Positions 14,434 to 21,821 of a stretch of DNA of 60,185 nucleotides are shown here, one piece after another; within the stretch, counting starts at the first letter, position 1, and the number at the start of each line of letters is the position of its first letter. A program made the translations under genes and the position numbers. The DNA lies in the IMG/VR virus record IMGVR_UViG_3300036766_000363, positions 1 through 60,185 of that record. One strand, given 5' to 3'. The stretch is from a virus. The notes under the pieces were generated by a model. It ran no database searches. It was not told the origin of the DNA and saw nothing but the letters and a program-made list of their open reading frames with translations.

Positions 14434-14486
14434 TGGTAGAATGGAGCAGATACCGCTCTACCGGCATCGTCCCCTTACGGGTAGAG
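14434..14486 (+). promoter_or_regulatory. Promoter plus leader hairpin before the 73-aa gene
   Basis: CGTGGTAGAATGG gives an extended -10 (TAGAAT at 14437-14442). Downstream, CTCTACC (14456-14462) pairs with GGTAGAG (14480-14486) across a 17-nt loop. Organisation (CGTGGTA promoter, then hairpin, then gene) parallels the HNH leaders. Confidence 0.45.
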
Positions 14487-14521
14487 ACGTGATGGGGCGG
14501 TGTCGGAAGGGCGGTTTTCTC

Positions 14522-14743
14522 ATGTCCCGCGCACGCGTGGAGCGACTCGATGTGGCATGCATCCCAAACGGTATTCTGCTCATCATCGACCCGGGATACC
14601 TGCGTAAGTACCCTGAACTACTGTTCCCTGGGAAAGACGATAAGTCCAAGGATCCGCGGAAGATGCGGGCCCGGATTAGCTTTCGCATTCTCCGTCAGAT
14701 CGCCCCATGGCGGCATCAGTCGCTGGTGATCCCGTACCCCTAG
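14522..14743 (+). CDS. Hypothetical protein with IDPGYL motif, 73 aa
   Basis: Start taken as ATG 14522; upstream ATG codons at 14492 and 14441 are possible. VACIPNGILLIIDPGYLRKY resembles the IVDPCYL motif of the 113-aa protein at 9755. Its stop lies one base from the stop of the convergent methyltransferase gene, leaving no room for a terminator between. Confidence 0.55.
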   Translation: MSRARVERLDVACIPNGILLIIDPGYLRKYPELLFPGKDDKSKDPRKMRARISFRILRQIAPWRHQSLVIPYP

Positions 14744-14744
14744 C

Positions 14745-15752
14745 TCAGAGCAGCCGTTGCTGGCTCTCAAGCGCGAGCAGGCGCGCCTGGGCAAGGGCCA
14801 AGTAATGCGGCTCTTTCTCAATGCCGATGTACTGGCGCCTATGTTTGACGGCTGCCATCGCTGTTGTGCCGGAGCCCATAAATGGATCGAGGACCGTTTC
14901 TCCCGGATCGCTGAACAAGCGAACTACTCGCTCGGCCAGTTCGATTGGGAATTTGGCTTCGTGGTCGTCGTTGGCGCGGACGCTCGGGATCTGCCAAATG
15001 CCTCGCAGTCCCCACTCCTTCCATTCCGACCCAGAGAGTTTGGACCGGTCGAGGACCTGCTGGCCGGGTTTCCAGAAGACGTACAGATCCTCGTACTCAT
15101 CCACCGCTTTGAAAGTGTTGCTCGTCCAGCGCGAATTCGCCCATGCGGGATCTTTCGCCCAGATGCGATGGTCGTAGAGATAGAGGCCACAATCGTAGGC
15201 GTAGGTTTCCAAAGTTCCACCCACGAGCTTTACACGGGTCTGCGTCTCGTACTTGCCGCCCCGAATATTGTTACCGTTCAGGCGTCGGTCAATGGTTTGT
15301 TCGCTGCACTCTAGGTGAGCGGCCAACTGATAGCGGTTGTAGTGGGGAAAGTGCGCTTTTGCCACTAGCACCATGTCGCGTGTGACGGCACTCCGCTGCA
15401 TAGAGATGTTCATGCCCTGAAAGCGGGGGATCGTCTCGTCCTTGAAACACTTGATATTAGCGATGTTGATGACCATAAAGCCCCCCGGTTGGAGGGCCTG
15501 GTGGTGGAGACGGATCACGTCCCGAAGCATGGCCTGCCATGACTCGTAAGTCTCGTCCTTCTCATAGGCCTTGCCCACAAAGTATGGCGGCGACCAGAAG
15601 CTGAGAGAGATGGATCCAGGCGCGAGGTCACGCATGACCAGCTCCGACCGGCCAAGGTACAGGTTGTTGGGCGCGAGCGAAGAGGTGCCTGCTTCGTCCG
15701 ACGGCTCATGATGAGCACAGGGTTTTTCCAGTCGTTCCAAGGCGTTATCCAC
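14745..15752 (-). CDS. DNA methyltransferase, SPPY type (probable N4-cytosine)
   Basis: 335 aa. Motif IV SPPY (residues 54-57) precedes the SAM-binding motif DPFMGSGTT (about 293-301), the beta-class order of amino-methyltransferases; SPPY usually marks N4-cytosine enzymes, though some adenine enzymes carry it. Target recognition presumably lies in the middle (HLECSEQTIDRRLNG). Start is GTG at 15752. Together with two other methyltransferases it probably protects phage DNA from host nucleases. Confidence 0.88.
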   Translation of the reverse strand: MDNALERLEKPCAHHEPSDEAGTSSLAPNNLYLGRSELVMRDLAPGSISLSFWSPPYFVGKAYEKDETYESWQAMLRDVIRLHHQALQPGGFMVINIANIKCFKDETIPRFQGMNISMQRSAVTRDMVLVAKAHFPHYNRYQLAAHLECSEQTIDRRLNGNNIRGGKYETQTRVKLVGGTLETYAYDCGLYLYDHRIWAKDPAWANSRWTSNTFKAVDEYEDLYVFWKPGQQVLDRSKLSGSEWKEWGLRGIWQIPSVRANDDHEAKFPIELAERVVRLFSDPGETVLDPFMGSGTTAMAAVKHRRQYIGIEKEPHYLALAQARLLALESQQRLL

Positions 15753-15766
15753 AGAGAATGTTACTC

Positions 15767-15801
15767 ATTGTATGCAGGAGGCCCGCGCGCTGGCAAGTCA
15801 A
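15767..15801 (-). promoter_or_regulatory. Promoter for the SPPY methyltransferase
   Basis: On the minus strand TTGCCA is followed by 18 nt and TACAAT; a TTGACT overlaps just upstream. The -10 lies 15 nt before the GTG at 15752. Near-consensus spacing makes this one of the better sigma70-like promoters in the window. Confidence 0.5.
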
Positions 15802-15851
15802 CCCCAGGCACGCAGTTGGTTCGGTGAAAGTCTTGGAGCTCCAGGCCCGTT

Positions 15852-16100
15852 CTATCCTGGGCCCTTGTTGGAGCGCCGGGGGTGAGTGTACAGCGCCGGA
15901 GCAGGGCGGAGAAGCCGCAGTCGCGCCGCCCGCCAAGTGACCAGGCAGCGCCTCGCGACCTTCTCTGGCGTTGGTCGGTCGAGGCGGGAGAGCCACGTGT
16001 CGGGGATGAAGAGTTGGAGCGCAAACTCCTCCGCCAGCGCGCACTCGTAGAAGTCGGCCTGGCCGTCGCGACGGAACGCTATAGTGCCACCCACCCCCAC
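15852..16100 (-). CDS. Hypothetical protein, 82 aa
   Basis: ATG at 16100 overlaps the end of the helicase gene by 22 nt. Middle segment helical (FYECALAEEFALQLFIPDTW), C-terminus basic and Arg-rich. No family recognised. Overlap with the upstream gene supports expression. The 15753-15851 gap holds only the promoter region. Confidence 0.55.
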   Translation of the reverse strand: MGVGGTIAFRRDGQADFYECALAEEFALQLFIPDTWLSRLDRPTPEKVARRCLVTWRAARLRLLRPAPALYTHPRRSNKGPG

Positions 16101-17647
16101 CTAGAATCGGCTGTCCTTTCTAGTTGGCACCAAACCCCTCGTCCGCCTGTGAGTATGCGAGAGGCCTGTTCGTAGGGAATTTCTATGGCCTTTGCCACCT
16201 CCCCTTGGGGTGTGACCCCATTCAGGGAGAGGAATTCTTGAATGCGCTCTGCGTATTCATCCTCAGTCCCTGAGCGATTGAAAACGATAGGCCCATCGGT
16301 TCCGTTGAATCGAACAGACATTCCCCACGGCTGAGGCCAAGGCCCATTGCTATTTTTGGTGCAAATCCAGGTGATGTTGGCCTCGTCTCCGACAGGCTTT
16401 CCTGAAAGTCGCCAATTTCTTCCGTGAGGTGCGTACTGCCAGAAGGCGTTGCCGTACAATTTGGTGTCGTCTGCTGCGGGAACTTGTCCGATGACGAGTT
16501 TGGTGGGGACATTGACTCGATCAAGGGCGGCGAAGAACTTCATTGCTGGTGCCGGGTCTAGCATGTCCCCCGAAACCGCCCATCCTGCGGAGTCAACAAT
16601 CAGTAGCTCGGCCCCTGTCTCCTCGGCAGCGCGCCGGAGCCGCCTCACCTGGTCGGCCATCGGGATACCCCCACCGGGTATCCTGCGGATCGGCAAGTCC
16701 TCGATGATGGCGGGGTCGAGGCCAAGGCCCAAGAGTGCGCGGGCAATCCGCCGTTCCCAGTCTTCCTTGTTGCTCTCGTAGTCGAGAATCAGGACGGGGG
16801 AGGAGCGAGGCACCCGCCAACCGGCAAACGAGCCGCCAAGGGCCACTGAGACGGCGAGGAAGGCACTCGTCAGTGACTTCGTGCTGGCTGGGGGCGCAAA
16901 GAGGATGCTGGTCTGCCCCTCGGGCAGGATCTCCTCCACCAGGAAGGTGCGGGACGGGCGATTCTCGATGTACTCCAGCCGCTCCGTGATCTCCGGGTCG
17001 CGGACGGACTTGACGATTCGCCCCAGCCCGGTCGCAAGCAGGCGGGTCCACCCGAGTTCCTTGTTCCCGTAGTGATCGCCAAGTGCACGTACAAGCCCTT
17101 GCTTGGCCGACTCACTGAGCATGTTCAAGCGGAGGGCATAGGGTTCGTCCTCGATCCCCTCCACGCCCATGCTCACGGTCATCTCACAGGTTAGTTCGCC
17201 CTTGGCCCCGCTGAATATCTCGTCGGCATCGAATACTACTGGCCCTTCCGCCGAAGGGACGGTTACCCGGATATGGTCGTCCGCCACTCGTTCGAGCACG
17301 GGCTTGTCGGAGGAGAGCAGGTCATCGAGGACGCCACCCGCATTGAAGAAGTCCACACAGTCGGCCTTTGCGCTCTCCGCCCAGACAATGAGGCGCGTAG
17401 AGCGCGCGATGCCACGGAGATTGCGCTGGATCTCGGTTGCCCAGCGGAGGCCGGGGGCGTCGTTGTCGCGCCAGATGATTACGTCACGCCCACGGAGCGG
17501 TTCGCATTGTTCACGAGTCGGCACATCACCGGCTCCGCCTGGCCCGCAGACGGCCTGTTCGTTGCGCGCCCACATTGCCTTACAGCATTGCTCCCCTTCG
17601 ACCACCCATACGCGCTTCTGCTCGGCAGCGTACTCCTTGTCATTCAC
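16079..17647 (-). CDS. Primase-helicase, second part: toprim fragment plus RecA-like ATPase
   Basis: 522 aa from GTG at 17647. It starts in the middle of a toprim domain: VWVVEGEQ carries the conserved Glu near residue 17 and IIWRDND the DxD near 61-63. A helical linker follows, then a RepA/RecA-like ATPase (P-loop-like FAPPASTKS near 250-258, SPVLILDYES, ELLIVDSAGWA) and a C-terminal winged-helix-like end. Normally the toprim is preceded in the same chain by a zinc domain; here that part is the separate gene at 17998-18606 and a dCMP deaminase gene lies between. It unwinds DNA and probably cooperates in primer synthesis. Confidence 0.8.
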   Translation of the reverse strand: MNDKEYAAEQKRVWVVEGEQCCKAMWARNEQAVCGPGGAGDVPTREQCEPLRGRDVIIWRDNDAPGLRWATEIQRNLRGIARSTRLIVWAESAKADCVDFFNAGGVLDDLLSSDKPVLERVADDHIRVTVPSAEGPVVFDADEIFSGAKGELTCEMTVSMGVEGIEDEPYALRLNMLSESAKQGLVRALGDHYGNKELGWTRLLATGLGRIVKSVRDPEITERLEYIENRPSRTFLVEEILPEGQTSILFAPPASTKSLTSAFLAVSVALGGSFAGWRVPRSSPVLILDYESNKEDWERRIARALLGLGLDPAIIEDLPIRRIPGGGIPMADQVRRLRRAAEETGAELLIVDSAGWAVSGDMLDPAPAMKFFAALDRVNVPTKLVIGQVPAADDTKLYGNAFWQYAPHGRNWRLSGKPVGDEANITWICTKNSNGPWPQPWGMSVRFNGTDGPIVFNRSGTEDEYAERIQEFLSLNGVTPQGEVAKAIEIPYEQASRILTGGRGVWCQLERTADSRWGWVAL

Positions 17648-18020
17648 TATCCACGCTCCATTCGGAAATCCCTGCCGACTGCATGAGCATTTCACAGCCA
17701 CGGCAAACACCGCGCATCGTAGTGTCGCCGTTCTTCACGTAGACGTAGACGGTGGCCCCGTCCAGCGAGATGCCGTAGCGAGCAGCGGTCGCCACCAGGT
17801 TGGCCTCGGCGTGGACGGTGCGGACACAGTGCCCGCCCTCCATGACGCAGCCGAAGTCAGTGCAGTGATTCTTCCCCGGAGGGGCGCCGTTATAGCCGGT
17901 AGCGAGGACTTGGTGGTTCTTGACCGCCACAGCCCCAATGGAGGCACGAGGGCAGGATGCACGAGCAGAGACAGCACGGGCCATGTCCAAAAAATAGTCA
18001 GACCAGCAGGGGCGGGTCAT
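17640..18020 (-). CDS. dCMP deaminase
   Basis: 126 aa, usual length about 130-150. The zinc site is complete: HAEANLVATAA (His70, Glu72) and GVCRGCEML (Cys106, Cys109); GYNGAPPG and a Cys/His-rich CTDFGCVMEGGHC segment are typical of phage enzymes. It converts dCMP to dUMP, feeding thymidylate synthesis. The gene begins inside the end of the primase N-terminal gene and ends just inside the helicase gene, so it exactly separates the two halves of one primase-helicase. Confidence 0.92.
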   Translation of the reverse strand: MTRPCWSDYFLDMARAVSARASCPRASIGAVAVKNHQVLATGYNGAPPGKNHCTDFGCVMEGGHCVRTVHAEANLVATAARYGISLDGATVYVYVKNGDTTMRGVCRGCEMLMQSAGISEWSVDSE

Positions 18021-18606
18021 ATGCCAGCCTTTCCACCCCGAATAGGGGGAGATCCTTCGTTGTCATCTTGCCCTCGTAGCCTGTCCAGCCAGTCCGGCCG
18101 GGCAACCGCCACAAGAACTTCTTCATCGGCTTGCCTTCCGCCGTCACTTGCGAGCGACTGTGCCATCTTGATTTTTGGGCGATTAACTCTCCCGCCTGTG
18201 ATCGGTAGTCGTACAGGTCCACCATCTCCCAGTTGTCCGTCGTCACATCCATAGGCGCAGGGGATAAAGGCGTGTGCTTCGTGGTAGGAGTCGGCATCTG
18301 GATAGACGAGGGCGATAGCGTCTTTACTGAAGTACGGCTCACTCCAATGCGGCGTGGAGGCGTCGAAGATGATGGGTTCGTCGAGGCCGCCGCCGATCCT
18401 TGGCCCCCGCCTCCACCTTTTCGTAGCGCGTAGATAACATCTTTGAAGGAACATCCTACCATACATTCCAGTACCCCTTTCTGACTGAGGCCCAGCGACC
18501 TGATTCGATCAGTATGGCTTGGGCAGTAGCTCATCACCCATGCGCCGGTCTTCTTGGGCCGGTCAAGCAGGGGGAATATCTCTTCGTAACTGGCGTTGTC
18601 GCTCAT
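17998..18606 (-). CDS. Primase zinc-binding N-terminal part (split gene)
   Basis: 202 aa from ATG at 18606. The CHC2-type zinc motif is YCPSHTDR (Cys28, His31) and LECMVGCSFKDVI (Cys48, Cys52). After a low-complexity Ser/Thr/Pro linker, VDLYDYRSQAGELIAQKSR and KKFLWRLPGRTGWTGYEGK match the segment that leads into toprim domains. The chain ends at LPLFGVERLAYDPPLLV, just where the toprim core should begin; the core starts in the gene at 17647. So this is the front part of a split primase. Confidence 0.82.
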   Translation of the reverse strand: MSDNASYEEIFPLLDRPKKTGAWVMSYCPSHTDRIRSLGLSQKGVLECMVGCSFKDVIYALRKGGGGGQGSAAASTNPSSSTPPRRIGVSRTSVKTLSPSSIQMPTPTTKHTPLSPAPMDVTTDNWEMVDLYDYRSQAGELIAQKSRWHSRSQVTAEGKPMKKFLWRLPGRTGWTGYEGKMTTKDLPLFGVERLAYDPPLLV

Positions 18607-18818
18607 TAGAAATACCACTCCGAGCAGTCGTGTTCGGCCAATTCCTTGGGGGCAGCACGAAGGCAGGTAGGGCAAACATACATGCGGCGAAGGCGAAGGC
18701 GGTGGGCCTTGCCAGCATCGTTGTGAATCCAGTTGCACTCGGCTTCATCAAGGGGTTGCCATGTCGAGGCAATAGGGCACCAGCGGACGAGTTGCGTTGG
18801 CACGTATACCTTGCTCAC
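18606..18818 (-). CDS. Zinc-binding protein, 70 aa
   Basis: ATG at 18818; stop overlaps the primase ATG (TAATG). RWCPIAS near residue 13 and YVCPTCLRAAP near residue 47, with a basic HRLRLRRM helix between. Likely a small nucleic-acid-binding or adaptor protein of the replication operon. Function unknown. Confidence 0.7.
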   Translation of the reverse strand: MSKVYVPTQLVRWCPIASTWQPLDEAECNWIHNDAGKAHRLRLRRMYVCPTCLRAAPKELAEHDCSEWYF

Positions 18819-18832
18819 TCAGGTTCCCTTTC

Positions 18833-19036
18833 TCATGGCCCCTCAAGGGCCGTCTCTGGGGGGGTATGTCCACACCAAGGACACCCAGCGTAGGTTGTTC
18901 CCATGTTCAACTGTCCGCGACGGAACTTTATTCTACCCGCCTTCGGGCAATTATGAAAGACGCGGAAACGGGTGAACCGCCACTCCTCGGGAGGGTCGGG
19001 GAATGATTGCTGGTCGGCTGACGTAAGATGCTTCAC
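18833..19036 (-). CDS. Zinc-binding protein, 67 aa (GTG start)
   Basis: GTG at 19036 overlaps the methyltransfer­ase stop (GTGA). N-terminus KHLTSADQQSFPDP, C-terminal half-site AGCPWCGHTP plus FHNCPKAG, giving a zinc ribbon. The first 15 codons are duplicated on the far side of the methyltransferase gene (20450-20510), suggesting that the methyltransferase was inserted into or beside this gene. Confidence 0.72.
   Translation of the reverse strand: MKHLTSADQQSFPDPPEEWRFTRFRVFHNCPKAGRIKFRRGQLNMGTTYAGCPWCGHTPPETALEGP
18993..19016. repeat. 24-bp direct repeat, copy 1
   Basis: Identical over 24 bp to 20464-20487. It encodes SDQQSFPDP-like residues at the start of the 67-aa protein. The flanking sequence is also partly similar (AAGATGCTTCA against AAGGTGCTTCA), so the duplicated segment is about 45 bp. 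Confidence 0.85.
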
Positions 19037-20379
19037 GGGCGCTCCCAGAGAGTGCGAAACGCCAGCGCCGCTTGCATCGGCACTACTCCGTTTCCCGTGA
19101 GGCGGAGCCGAGCGGCGCGAGAGAGGTCCATCCCGGCTCCCAGTTCATCAGCCACTCGACGAACCGGGGATTGAGGGAGCGCCGGGGCGAGGTCGGGTCG
19201 GGCGGCGAGGATTCGTCCCCAGGCGGCAGTGTCGCCGGGGCCGGGTGGGAACGGACTGCTTGGACGACAAGCAGTCCGTTCGTTGGGACGTTCTCCGAAG
19301 GGTCGCTCCCGTCCTTCCAGTCGCGAGAGGTGGGCGTCATCCACCGCGCCTGTTGATCCAGCCCCTGTTCGTCCTTCCGTTCCCCGCTGTCCGAGGCCGG
19401 TGCCTGCCAGAGTGCCGTATCTATCGCCAGGTTCGACCCGCTCTTTGGCCTGTCCTTCCATCGCTGGGCGTACTCCGGGTCGGTCGTCCTGCTCATGTTG
19501 TCGTCCGCCGTCTGTGGCGTCGCCCACATCGCCACCTTGTGGTGAAGGCTGACCGCATGGCTGCCCTTCGCTTCGGCCCGCAGGTTCGCCCCCTCCCGGT
19601 CGTTCTGTGTGTCCGGCGTCGGCCAGGTCATAGCCGTGCGAGCTAATCCCGCTGACCCTTCGTTCCCAGTTTTGCCTGACACTTTGCGTAGATTGCCACT
19701 CGGGTTCCTGTGAAATGAATCGTTCTTGGACATCACTTCGGACGCTGGCGAAGCCTCTGGCGTCGGCCACATCTTCGCCGCGCCATCCAGCGGCGTGTAG
19801 CCCGGCTGGTTGTTCGATTCCTTCCCCCTCGCGTAGCCCTGCGCGGTGGGCCAGGATGAAGAGCCGTTCCCTGCGATGGGGCGCGCCGACTTCCGCCGCG
19901 CTAAAGAGTCCTTCCGTAACGCGGAAACCCAGTTCTTCCAACTCGTCCCGTACCATTTCATAGGCGTATCGTCCGTCAGGGGTTCGGACGTTGAGGAGTC
20001 CGGGGACGTTTTCCAGAAAGACGATTGAAGGGGCGGCTTCTTCGATGACCCTGCGGACGTGGGGCCAGAGATGACGGGGGTCGTCGGTGCCGCGCTGTTT
20101 CCCGGCGACAGAGAAGGGCTGGCAGGGGAATCCGGCAGTGATGAGATCCACTTTGCCACGCCAAGGGAGGCCATCGAAGGTTCGCAAATCAGTCCAGATC
20201 GGCGCGTCATCCAGGGCACCGTCTTCAATACGCGCCGCCAAGACTTCGCAGGCAGCGGCTTCGTGTTCCACGAAGCAGACAATGTGAGTCCCTGGCAAAG
20301 CCAACCTGATTCCGAGGTCAAGTCCTCCCGCTCCTGAACAGAGAGAAATGCTTTTGATGTCTGAGGTATGTAGTACCAC
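19033..20379 (-). CDS. C5-cytosine DNA methyltransferase
   Basis: 448 aa, GTG start at 20379. Motif I LCSGAGGLDLG (about 13-23), motif IV AGFPCQPFS with catalytic Cys86, motif VI LENVPG (Glu123), motif VIII GAPHRRERLFIL (about 164-175) and C-terminal motif X RLTGNGVVPMQAAL (about 424). The region between VIII and X is Gly/Arg/Glu-rich with VADA-type phrases. It methylates cytosine C5 in an unknown target, probably as anti-restriction. The middle and C-terminal part overlap a long second frame (next entry). Confidence 0.93.
   Translation of the reverse strand: MVLHTSDIKSISLCSGAGGLDLGIRLALPGTHIVCFVEHEAAACEVLAARIEDGALDDAPIWTDLRTFDGLPWRGKVDLITAGFPCQPFSVAGKQRGTDDPRHLWPHVRRVIEEAAPSIVFLENVPGLLNVRTPDGRYAYEMVRDELEELGFRVTEGLFSAAEVGAPHRRERLFILAHRAGLREGEGIEQPAGLHAAGWRGEDVADARGFASVRSDVQERFISQEPEWQSTQSVRQNWERRVSGISSHGYDLADAGHTERPGGGEPAGRSEGQPCGQPSPQGGDVGDATDGGRQHEQDDRPGVRPAMEGQAKERVEPGDRYGTLAGTGLGQRGTEGRTGAGSTGAVDDAHLSRLEGRERPFGERPNERTACRPSSPFPPGPGDTAAWGRILAARPDLAPALPQSPVRRVADELGAGMDLSRAARLRLTGNGVVPMQAALAFRTLWERP
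19083..19961 (-). CDS. Overlapping second frame in the methyltransferase gene (WPTP/FVEWLM protein)
   Basis: A frame out of phase with the methyltransferase stays open for 455 codons; its plausible part starts at ATG 19961 (or 19772). It shows repeated Trp-Pro-Thr-Pro phrases (KMWPTPEAS, MTWPTPDTQ, AMWATPQTAD, MTPTSRDWKDG) and ends LNPRFVEWLMNWEPGW. These phrases are familiar from the target-recognition and C-terminal parts of many phage cytosine methyltransferases. Either this is a second protein in the same DNA or the active enzyme is made by frameshifting. No ribosome site identified. Confidence 0.45.
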   Translation of the reverse strand: MKWYGTSWKNWVSALRKDSLARRKSARPIAGNGSSSWPTAQGYARGKESNNQPGYTPLDGAAKMWPTPEASPASEVMSKNDSFHRNPSGNLRKVSGKTGNEGSAGLARTAMTWPTPDTQNDREGANLRAEAKGSHAVSLHHKVAMWATPQTADDNMSRTTDPEYAQRWKDRPKSGSNLAIDTALWQAPASDSGERKDEQGLDQQARWMTPTSRDWKDGSDPSENVPTNGLLVVQAVRSHPAPATLPPGDESSPPDPTSPRRSLNPRFVEWLMNWEPGWTSLAPLGSASRETE

Positions 20380-20463
20380 AAGTTAGTACCTCTGCTTTGT
20401 GATAAGATTATGGAGATGAGCGCCAAAATCAATGATGGCCTGACTGCCAATCAACGGTACTGC

Positions 20464-20487
20464 GGGTCGGGGAATGATTGCTGGTCG
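20464..20487. repeat. 24-bp direct repeat, copy 2, with relict reading frame
   Basis: Exact copy of 18993-19016. On the minus strand a TTG at about 20508 opens KHLTSSDQQSFPDPQYR and stops after 18 codons, mirroring the start of the 67-aa gene on the other side of the methyltransferase. It looks like a relict left by insertion or duplication. Confidence 0.8.
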
Positions 20488-20503
20488 CTGCTGGTAAGGT
20501 GCT

Positions 20504-21031
20504 TCAAAAGAGACGGGGCATCTTTCGTTCGGCGACACAGATGGTGTCGTTATGGGCGCCGCCGTGGGCAATCAGTAGAATCTCCTCGATCTCGTAGCCC
20601 CGGCCCTTCCCGAACCCAGCAGAGTTCCAGCCGAAGGACAGGGCAATGCCGCCGGGCCTTAAAAGGCCATCCAGTCCGTCCCGCACAGCTTTGTATAGGC
20701 GAGCGTTTTGGGTTTCCTCGGTGCCTGCCTTGCTTCCAATTTGGGCGTAGACCTCGCTGATCTGCCGAGGGGAGTAGGGAGGGTCGAACAGGGCAGCGTC
20801 AGCAACGAGTCCGTCCGTCACCAACGTACGGCAAAAAGCCACCGCCTCCATATGGTACTGGGCCTTGGTTTCCGGGTTGAGATCGTTCGTCACGGTCCCA
20901 AGAAGTGAGTCCCGCGCGAACGGATCAATAATGACCCCATCGTGCGGGAGCCAGCGGGCACAGAACGCGGCTATAGGGGGGATTGAGAATGTATTCGGGC
21001 TTGGCATTGCCCACACGCGAGACATCTTCAT
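20504..21031 (-). CDS. DNA methyltransferase, DPPY type (probable N6-adenine)
   Basis: 175 aa from ATG at 21031 (ATGA overlap with VRR-NUC). IIDPFARDS (about 34-42) is the SAM site, TNDLNPETKAQYHMEA follows, and ALFDPPYSPRQ (DPPY 83-86) is motif IV. Short for an adenine methyltransferase, so target recognition may be minimal or supplied otherwise. Fits the small phage DNA-methylase family. Confidence 0.8.
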   Translation of the reverse strand: MKMSRVWAMPSPNTFSIPPIAAFCARWLPHDGVIIDPFARDSLLGTVTNDLNPETKAQYHMEAVAFCRTLVTDGLVADAALFDPPYSPRQISEVYAQIGSKAGTEETQNARLYKAVRDGLDGLLRPGGIALSFGWNSAGFGKGRGYEIEEILLIAHGGAHNDTICVAERKMPRLF

Positions 21032-21408
21032 TCTGCGGCCCACTTCTCTAGCAGTTCCGCGATCTCGTCCCATTGCTTTGGCTTCCATAGAAACACGCTT
21101 GCCCCTGCGTCCCGTAGCATGGCGATCCATGCCTCTTGTTCAGGGCGTATGCGTCCTTTGTTTGCCTTCAACTCCACGAAGACGACTCTCCCATGCCCAA
21201 CCATCACCAGGTCAGGGAACCCCGCCCCATCGGCCTGTACGGGCGTCTGGTAGGACACGGAGCCATTGGCCCGCTGGACCCGGACGGTACGAAAGTGAGC
21301 AACGGTGAAGCCGAGGCCGTGGGCCAGGGCAATGACGTTCCCTTGGAAGCCCGCCTCACTCCATGCGTTGCGGATGTCCTGTATCTCTTGAATGGGGGGC
21401 AACTTCAT
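21028..21408 (-). CDS. VRR-NUC domain nuclease
   Basis: 126 aa from ATG at 21408 (overlap ATGA). GAGFPDLVMVGHGRVVFVELKANKGRI contains the GxPD and ExK nuclease motif, followed by QEAWIAMLRDAGASVFLW, the usual VRR-NUC pattern. These PD-(D/E)XK enzymes cut structured or single-stranded DNA junctions during phage replication. The text above is split across positions 66-92. Confidence 0.85.
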   Translation of the reverse strand: MKLPPIQEIQDIRNAWSEAGFQGNVIALAHGLGFTVAHFRTVRVQRANGSVSYQTPVQADGAGFPDLVMVGHGRVVFVELKANKGRIRPEQEAWIAMLRDAGASVFLWKPKQWDEIAELLEKWAAE

Positions 21409-21626
21409 CGCAGCTTCTTTCTTCGGAGCATCGTGTTGATCCGCACCTTGCGCCATTCGCGCCTACAGATCCTACATTGCCAGCGGTTCTCTCGCAAGGG
21501 AAAGGACTCGTTCTCGCAAATATGAGTGCCGTAGCCGGGCACTACAATGGATGTGTCCGTTGTCGTTGGCTTCTCTTTACCGGAATTCATTAGCCGTGTC
21601 ACCCTTTGCAGTAGAGTTTGTGTCAT
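21405..21626 (-). CDS. Zinc-binding protein, 73 aa
   Basis: ATG at 21626. HICENES and WQCRICRREWRKVR suggest a zinc site, with a basic C-terminus. Coupled to the VRR-NUC gene by ATGA. Unknown function; nucleic-acid binding likely. Confidence 0.7.
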   Translation of the reverse strand: MTQTLLQRVTRLMNSGKEKPTTTDTSIVVPGYGTHICENESFPLRENRWQCRICRREWRKVRINTMLRRKKLR

Positions 21627-21680
21627 AGGGGTTCTCCTTCGACTAAACCCACGCGCGCGATGGCGGGAAATTTTCAGATT

Positions 21681-21821
21681 TCAGTGCCACGCATTATCAA
21701 TGGTCTCTTTCACGGCTTCGTAGAGGCGTTTCAGAGCTAAGTTGGAGCCGATGAGCTTGTCGTAGTGGTCCCGTTCGTGACAGTTGGCTGCGGCTATGAC
21801 GCGCCGTTCGGCTACTGCCAT
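21681..21821 (-). CDS. C-terminal part of a possibly frameshifted protein, 46 aa
   Basis: ATG at 21821 opens MAVAERRVIAAANCHERD and ends ...AVKETIDNAWH. Codon use is normal for the operon. It is entirely overlapped by the out-of-frame end of the gene at 22047, from which it is separated by a run of seven C (21828-21834, G on the coding strand). One-base slippage there would join both into a 121-aa chain. Confidence 0.5.
   Translation of the reverse strand: MAVAERRVIAAANCHERDHYDKLIGSNLALKRLYEAVKETIDNAWH

Noticed and set aside
20410-20760. Plus-strand 116-aa frame after a TGATAAGAT box
   Set aside because: Opposite the methylase genes, shadow composition; the box may be incidental.
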